Assembly: GCA_045539925.1 (NCBI GenBank)
Contig: JAZQGH010000139.1
Coordinates: forward strand, 1-28,086
DNA: 28,086 nt
From: SFWF01 sp045539925
GTDB taxonomy: Bacteria > Bacillota > Clostridia > Oscillospirales > Acutalibacteraceae
Reading direction: 5' to 3'
Of this stretch, positions 23,217-28,086 are shown piece by piece; within the stretch, counting starts at the first letter, position 1; the number at the start of each line of letters is the position of its first letter. The notes below the pieces were generated by a model. That model was given only the letters and a program-made list of their open reading frames with translations, was not told where the DNA came from and made no database searches. Both the position numbers and the translations under genes were made by a program.

Positions 23217-23241
23217 TCTCACACCAAAGAGAGGTGTAATA

Positions 23242-24285
23242 TTGGATAAGAAAGATATCCGCTCTATGACAATAGACGAGCTTACAGAGGATTTTCTCTC
23301 TATGGGAGAGAAAAAATTCCGCGCGGCTCAGGTGTATAAATGGATAGCTGGCGGTGCTGAAAGCTTTGAGGATATGACCAACATCTCCAAAGAACTCAGA
23401 GAAAAACTTGACAGGGTCTATTTTATACCCACAGTTAAAATAGTCAAAAAGCTTGTATCTCAGCTTGACGGTACGGTAAAATATCTTTACGAGCTTCACG
23501 ACGGGGAAAGAATAGAATCTGTTTTAATGAAATATAATCACGGCTATACCGTTTGTATTTCAACTCAGGTAGGCTGTCGGATGGGCTGTAGCTTTTGCGC
23601 GTCAGGTATAGAGGGGCTTTTTCGTAACCTCTACCCGTCAGAAATGCTTGCACAGGTTATGAAAGCGGGTACCGATAACCGGATAAGGGTATCCAATATA
23701 GTGCTTATGGGAATGGGTGAGCCACTGGATAATTTCGATAATGTAGAAAAATTCCTTAAAATGGTGTCAGACCCAGAGGGTCTCGGCATCGGCTACCGTC
23801 ACATTTCTCTTTCAACCTCAGGTGTTGTTTCGGGAATTAAAAAGCTCGGGGAGCTTAACCTGCCCATAACCCTGTCGGTATCTCTTCACGCACCCTTCGA
23901 TGATATGCGAAGCGAAATGATGAAGGTCAACCGTCGCTGGAATATTGCAGAGCTGCTTACCGCTTCCAGAGAGTATCAAAAAATTACAGGCAGACGTATA
24001 TCCTTTGAATATGCGATGATAAAAGGCAAAAATGACACAGAGGCTTGCGCTTTAAAACTTGCAGAAATACTTAAAGGGATTTTGTGTCATGTAAATCTTA
24101 TACCCGTAAATCCCGTAAAAGAAAATGATTATGTTAAATCAGACCGAAAGGCACTGCAGCAGTTTGCAGACAGGCTAAACGGTCTTGGTATAAATACTAC
24201 GGTGAGGAGAACGCTTGGCGGCGATATAGACGCCTCCTGCGGACAGCTTCGCCGCAAATTTGAAAACAAAGGAGGGGAGAACTAA
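23242..24285 (+). CDS. rlmN: Dual-specificity 23S rRNA (A2503-C2)/tRNA methyltransferase RlmN
   Basis: A 347-residue radical-SAM enzyme that methylates C2 of A2503 in 23S rRNA and A37 in some tRNAs. The [4Fe-4S] motif CRMGCSFC has Cys112, 116 and 119; Cys105 in TVCISTQ and Cys333 in DASCGQLRRK are in the family contexts, the latter being the catalytic methyl-carrier cysteine. Start is TTG at 23242 with GAGAGGTG ahead. The stop shares one base with the next start (TAATG). Confidence 0.97.
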   Translation: MDKKDIRSMTIDELTEDFLSMGEKKFRAAQVYKWIAGGAESFEDMTNISKELREKLDRVYFIPTVKIVKKLVSQLDGTVKYLYELHDGERIESVLMKYNHGYTVCISTQVGCRMGCSFCASGIEGLFRNLYPSEMLAQVMKAGTDNRIRVSNIVLMGMGEPLDNFDNVEKFLKMVSDPEGLGIGYRHISLSTSGVVSGIKKLGELNLPITLSVSLHAPFDDMRSEMMKVNRRWNIAELLTASREYQKITGRRISFEYAMIKGKNDTEACALKLAEILKGILCHVNLIPVNPVKENDYVKSDRKALQQFADRLNGLGINTTVRRTLGGDIDASCGQLRRKFENKGGEN

Positions 24286-25010
24286 TGAAGTTTTACAGTA
24301 AAACAGATATCGGCAGACGCAGAACGGTCAATCAGGATGCATTTTATGTGGGAGAGTTTGATAACGGTGCGGTAGTTGCGGTAGTATGTGACGGAATGGG
24401 CGGAGCCAAAGGCGGCAACATTGCCAGCGAAAAGGCTGCCGCAATCATATCAGAATATATTGTAAAGTCATATTCCCCCAGAATGGGTTCAACAGCGATA
24501 GAAACTCTGCTGCGCGCCGCTGTTGAGACAGCCAATTCCGAAATTTACGAACTTGCAAGTTCAAATCAGGATTATGAAGGTATGGGCACCACTGTAGTGG
24601 TAGCATTTATCATCGATAATCTTGCTCATATAGTTCACGTTGGAGACAGCCGAGCTTATCTTGTGGGAACAAACGGGATAGAGCAGCTCACGGTAGATCA
24701 CTCGGTAGTTCAGGCGATGGTAAGTAACGGAGAAATCAGCCAGCAGGAAGCAAAAGTTCATCCCAAGAAGAATATAATAACAAGGGCAGTCGGTGCAGAA
24801 ACAAGCATCTTGTGCGACTATAACATAGTGTTAAAGCCCGAAAATGCAGCACTTCTCATTTGTACAGACGGACTGAGTAATCATCTTGACGAGCAGAACA
24901 TATTCAGTGCCGTCAGAAATACGCCTCAGGAAAGCTGTGTCGATAGACTTATCGAAATGGCAAATGAAGCAGGCGGCTCGGATAATATTACTGCAGTGCT
25001 TGTTTATTAA
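24285..25010 (+). CDS. prpC: PP2C-family Ser/Thr phosphatase (Stp/PrpC)
   Basis: A 241-residue PPM phosphatase. Metal-binding motifs are present: NQDAF (Asp18), VCDGMGGAKGG (Asp36), GMGTTVVVA, HVGDSRAYL, CTDGL and GGSDNITAVLV. It reverses phosphorylation by the PASTA kinase encoded next. The ATG overlaps the rlmN stop, and GGAGGGGAG lies upstream. In B. subtilis prpC-prkC-rsgA follow rlmN in the same way. Confidence 0.96.
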   Translation: MKFYSKTDIGRRRTVNQDAFYVGEFDNGAVVAVVCDGMGGAKGGNIASEKAAAIISEYIVKSYSPRMGSTAIETLLRAAVETANSEIYELASSNQDYEGMGTTVVVAFIIDNLAHIVHVGDSRAYLVGTNGIEQLTVDHSVVQAMVSNGEISQQEAKVHPKKNIITRAVGAETSILCDYNIVLKPENAALLICTDGLSNHLDEQNIFSAVRNTPQESCVDRLIEMANEAGGSDNITAVLVY

Positions 25011-25037
25011 GTAAAATCTATTTCAAGGATGGTTTTT

Positions 25038-26999
25038 ATGGATAAGTTTTTAGGAAAAAGATTGGACGGCCGATACGAAATTCAAGAGATTGTCGGAATC
25101 GGCGGAATGGCAGTCGTCTATAAGGCTTACGATAATATCGAAAATAAGATAGTAGCTGTAAAAATTCTTAAAGAGGAGTATACGGGAAACGATGAGTTCC
25201 TTCGCCGTTTTAAAAACGAGTCGAAGGCAATAGCAGTGCTTTCTCACCCCAACGTCGTAAAGGTGTTTGATGTCAGCTTTGGTGATCTTATTCAGTATAT
25301 CGTAATGGAGTATATAGACGGCATTACCCTTAAGGAGTACATTGAAAAGAGCGGACCTCTTTCTTGGAACGAGGCTGTTCATTTCACCCTGCAGATACTC
25401 CGCGGACTGCAGCATGCCCACGATAAAGGGGTTGTTCACAGAGACATTAAGCCCCAGAACATTATGGTGCTTCCCGACGGTATTATCAAGGTTGCAGATT
25501 TCGGTATTGCCCGTTTTGCAAGAAGCGATCAGGAGACAATAACCGATAAGGCTATCGGCTCGGTGCATTATATCAGTCCCGAGCAGGCAAAGGGAGAAAA
25601 AACCGACGAAAAGGCAGATATATATTCTGTGGGCGTAATGCTTTACGAAATGCTTACAGGTAAACTGCCCTTTCAGGCAGAAAGTGCGGTTTCGGTGGCA
25701 ATTATGCAGCTTCAGAAGGAGCCTACGCTTCCTCGCGATATTAACGGCTCAATTCCCGAGGGCCTTGAGCAGATCACTATGCACGCAATGCAGAAAGAGG
25801 GCGCACGCCGCTATAAATCTGCTGCAGAAATGCTCTGCGATCTCGAGTCCTTTAAAAAGAATCCAGCCGTAACATTTGATTACGATTATTTTGTAGATGA
25901 CTCTCCCACTAAGTTCATTCCCGAGACATTAGGGGATGAAAAGAACTCAGCTAAAAAGTCTAAAAAAGAAAATAAAGACGGAAAAAGTCATATAATTCCT
26001 GTTCTTCTGGGAATAACAGCAACCTTTGTGATAGCACTGATTTTAATTATTATGTTTGCAGTTAAGTTCTTTACCACGGGTGTTGATGAGATTGCCCTTC
26101 CCGATTTTGTAGGAAAAACGCAGGAAGAGGTTATGGCTGATTCTGAGTACAAGGAAAACTTCAACTTTAAGGTAGAGCAGGAATATAATTCCGAATATGA
26201 GGCAGGATATATTTGCAATCAGACCCCCGAAGGCGGCGGAAGCGTTAAAAAGGGGGCAAATGTTACCCTTACCGTCAGTCTCGGTGAAAAGAGAGTATCC
26301 TTCCCCGATGTATACGGAAAATCTCTTATTCAGGCTAAGGCTATTTTAGAAGAAGCAGGCTTTGATGTAGACGATATTAAGATAGAGTATGAGCCCAGCG
26401 CCGATATCGAGGCAGAACACATCACCAGAACCACACCTCTTGCAAAGCAGGATGTTCCCTCCGATAGTGAGGTTACCATTTATGTAAGCTCAGGTCCACC
26501 CGAAGATCTTGTAAAGCTTCCGTCTCTTATAAACCTTTCAAAGGAGGATGTAGAGGGCAAGCTTAACTATGCAGGTCTTGAGCTGGGTGAGGTCACCGAG
26601 GAATATTCAAGCACTGTACCCGCAGGATATGTTATCAAAACCTCTCCCGACCAAAGTGAGACTCCTGAGGTAGGCAGAGGCACAAAGGTAGATATCGTAG
26701 TGAGCAAGGGACCCGCTCCTAAGATTTCTATTCCTGTAAACCTTGTTCCTTATGAGGAATACGATCAGGTTAAAATCTCCCTTTGGTACGACGGAGAGAT
26801 GATAAAGGGCACCGAAAAGGAAATAGACCTTTCTAAGGAAACCAAACACACCTTCAAAAATATTACCTTAGAAAACCCGAAAATATTTGAGATCTACTAC
26901 GAAATACCCGAGCTCGGACAGGTTAACGTAATGCGTATTACCGTAAAAGACTATCAGGATATTGATGGAATAAAGATCGGTAACGTACAAGTACAATAA
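25038..26999 (+). CDS. prkC: PASTA-domain Ser/Thr protein kinase (PrkC/PknB)
   Basis: A 653-residue transmembrane kinase that senses peptidoglycan/muropeptides and phosphorylates cell-wall, translation and germination targets. Kinase domain about 10-275: Gly loop GIGGMAVVYK (20-29), Lys42, HRDIKPQN (Asp136), DFG (154-156). Then a Lys-rich juxtamembrane part, a TM helix at about 319-341, and three PASTA repeats starting near 354 (LPDFVGK), 422 (FPDVYGK) and 494 (LPSLINL), closed by a C-terminal beta-rich tail (about 565-653). The ATG at 25038 is preferred over the one at 25029 because AAGGATGG then has proper spacing. Confidence 0.97.
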   Translation: MDKFLGKRLDGRYEIQEIVGIGGMAVVYKAYDNIENKIVAVKILKEEYTGNDEFLRRFKNESKAIAVLSHPNVVKVFDVSFGDLIQYIVMEYIDGITLKEYIEKSGPLSWNEAVHFTLQILRGLQHAHDKGVVHRDIKPQNIMVLPDGIIKVADFGIARFARSDQETITDKAIGSVHYISPEQAKGEKTDEKADIYSVGVMLYEMLTGKLPFQAESAVSVAIMQLQKEPTLPRDINGSIPEGLEQITMHAMQKEGARRYKSAAEMLCDLESFKKNPAVTFDYDYFVDDSPTKFIPETLGDEKNSAKKSKKENKDGKSHIIPVLLGITATFVIALILIIMFAVKFFTTGVDEIALPDFVGKTQEEVMADSEYKENFNFKVEQEYNSEYEAGYICNQTPEGGGSVKKGANVTLTVSLGEKRVSFPDVYGKSLIQAKAILEEAGFDVDDIKIEYEPSADIEAEHITRTTPLAKQDVPSDSEVTIYVSSGPPEDLVKLPSLINLSKEDVEGKLNYAGLELGEVTEEYSSTVPAGYVIKTSPDQSETPEVGRGTKVDIVVSKGPAPKISIPVNLVPYEEYDQVKISLWYDGEMIKGTEKEIDLSKETKHTFKNITLENPKIFEIYYEIPELGQVNVMRITVKDYQDIDGIKIGNVQVQ

Positions 27000-27008
27000 C
27001 AATAATCT

Positions 27009-27887
27009 ATGGACGGACTTATCATAAAAGCACTTTCTGGTTTCTACTATGTCGAGACCGCAGAGGGTGTTGTCGAGTGTAAGGCAAGGGGTAAATTCCG
27101 CAGTATAAACCAGTCTCCCTTTGTAGGAGACAGGGTCGAGATTACACTTAGCGGAAATAAAGGTACTGTAGACAGAATAAAAGATAGAAAAAATCTGTTA
27201 AACCGTCCTCCCGTTGCTAATATCGATAAACTGTTTATCGTCTCATCATCGGTCACACCAACTCCAAATACCCTCCTTATCGACCGTATGACAGCAATAT
27301 GCGAATATAAGAATATTAAGCCTGTTATACTCTTTAACAAAAACGATCTTGAGGATGTTTCTCAGTGGTGCAGAATATACCGAAACACAGGCTTTAAGAC
27401 AATATCCTGCTCTGCAAAAAGCGGAGAGGGTATAGAGGAGATAAAAGACGAGCTTAAGGGCTGTATCTGTGCCTTTACGGGTAATTCGGGTGCAGGCAAA
27501 TCAAGTTTGCTTAACATCATTTTCCCAAATCTCAAGCTTTCTACAGGTGATGTCAGCGATAAACTGGGCAGAGGACGGCACACTACCCGCCATACCGAGC
27601 TTTTTGCCCATAACTTTGACGGTTATGTGGCAGACACACCGGGTTTTTCCTCCCTTGAAACCGATAAAGACGACCTGCAGTTTAAAGAAGACTTAAGCAG
27701 TTTATTTCCCGAGTTTGACGGTTTTATCGGTGACTGTCGCTTTGCAGACTGCGCTCATATAGGAGAAAAAGGCTGTGCTGTGTGTAAGGCAGTAGAGGAC
27801 GGACAGATCGAAAAGACCCGCTACGACTCATACCGCACCATCTTCGAAGAGCTTAAGGACGTTAAAGCCTGGAACATTAAAAAATAA
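27009..27887 (+). CDS. rsgA: Ribosome small subunit-dependent GTPase RsgA
   Basis: A 292-residue circularly permuted GTPase that checks 30S maturation. It has an N-terminal OB fold (about 1-65, starting MDGLIIKALSGFYYVE), NKND (G4, 110-113), then GNSGAGKS (G1, 158-165), the switch GRGRHTTRHTE (187-197) and DTPG (G3, 209-212), and a C-terminal zinc site with Cys243, Cys248, His250 and Cys256. The order G4-G1-G3 is the permutation hallmark. The ribosome site is weak (A-rich only), suggesting coupling to prkC nine bases upstream. In B. subtilis rpe and thiN follow; here the contig runs into the repeat. Confidence 0.97.
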   Translation: MDGLIIKALSGFYYVETAEGVVECKARGKFRSINQSPFVGDRVEITLSGNKGTVDRIKDRKNLLNRPPVANIDKLFIVSSSVTPTPNTLLIDRMTAICEYKNIKPVILFNKNDLEDVSQWCRIYRNTGFKTISCSAKSGEGIEEIKDELKGCICAFTGNSGAGKSSLLNIIFPNLKLSTGDVSDKLGRGRHTTRHTELFAHNFDGYVADTPGFSSLETDKDDLQFKEDLSSLFPEFDGFIGDCRFADCAHIGEKGCAVCKAVEDGQIEKTRYDSYRTIFEELKDVKAWNIKK

Positions 27888-27946
27888 TCAAAAACAGAAG
27901 GTTATCATTCGCCCGCGCCTCATAGGGCAGTATTTGTTTCTCGAAC
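27888..27946. other. Spacer between rsgA and the terminal repeat
   Basis: No terminator is visible after rsgA. Bases 27934-27960 (GTTTCTCGAACAAAATTCCC) resemble 14618-14638 (TTTTGGAACCAAATTTTGCC) at the same distance from the hairpin part, so the repeat element probably extends left of the exact 140-bp match. Confidence 0.5.
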
Positions 27947-28086
27947 AAAATTCCCTATATTGTTGCCAAAAGCCTCGAAAGGCGACAGCCTTTCTGCGTT
28001 TTACGGCTTAAATACAGGAAATTTTCGGTTTCTACGAAACTGTGAAGCACCTTAAAAAGAAAATTTTTAGTGACAGAAAAGGCAAA
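27947..28086. repeat. 140-bp exact terminal direct repeat, right copy
   Basis: Identical base for base to 1-140. The element is cut off at the window end, in the middle of the long hairpin. See the left copy for interpretation. Confidence 0.95.

Noticed and set aside
1..28086. Circular plasmid or phage suggested by identical ends
   Set aside because: No replication, mobilisation, phage or partition genes; the content is core chromosome genes in conserved order and the identical ends are part of a dispersed repeat.

Overview
This looks like a piece of chromosome from a spore-former lineage of the Bacillota, class Clostridia, with gut Oscillospirales/Ruminococcaceae-like bacteria the best guess. 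Three things support that: gene order shared with Bacillus subtilis (hup-rqcP-yabP-yabQ-divIC-yabR; tepA-spoIIIE; yicC-remA-gmk-rpoZ, then priA-def-fmt-rsmB-rlmN-prpC-prkC-rsgA), sporulation genes yabP and yabQ, and a CIRCE operator on groESL. No taxonomic marker was searched; the assignment rests on gene content and order.

Layout. 1-477: a non-coding stretch of repeats and hairpins in front of hup. 478-2713: HU, RqcP, YabP, YabQ, a FtsB/DivIC-type protein and an S1-domain protein. 2778-5656: an orphan fumarase alpha subunit, a THUMP/RlmL-type 23S rRNA methyltransferase and a diacylglycerol kinase-like lipid kinase. 5692-7787: CIRCE-controlled groES-groEL with terminator. 7905-12075: a ClpP-like TepA protease, FtsK/SpoIIIE translocase and a membrane-anchored ComEC-like metallo-hydrolase, ending at a terminator shared with a convergent small DUF378 protein. 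12384-12549: tRNA-Thr(GGT). 12812-14892: an L-lactate permease with its own promoter, followed directly by a 323-bp element with terminal inverted repeats. 15058-16097: a choloylglycine hydrolase-family Ntn-hydrolase. 16167-27887: a long, tightly packed housekeeping run (YicC, RemA, Gmk, omega, PriA, Def, Fmt, RsmB, RlmN, PP2C phosphatase, PASTA kinase, RsgA), all on the + strand. 27888-28086: repeat again.

How the genes fit together. Most of the window is translation, envelope and chromosome housekeeping: ribosome rescue and assembly (RqcP, RsgA, RlmN, RsmB, RlmL-like), initiator tRNA formylation and deformylation (Fmt, Def), replication restart and chromosome segregation (PriA, FtsK), protein folding (GroESL) and cell-wall signalling (PrkC/PrpC). 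The accessory part is 12.5-16.1 kb: lactate transport, the repeat element and the bile-salt/penicillin-amidase-like hydrolase.

The most interesting signal is non-coding. A dispersed ~300-bp element occurs upstream of hup and downstream of lctP, and part of it recurs at the window's right end. Its hairpins keep their loops, bulge and flanks while both strands of the stems change together, the pattern expected of a selected structured RNA or of a MITE-type element with conserved secondary structure. The first 140 bases of the window equal the last 140 exactly; with chromosomal housekeeping genes inside, this is most likely a repeat-induced assembly boundary and not a small circular replicon.
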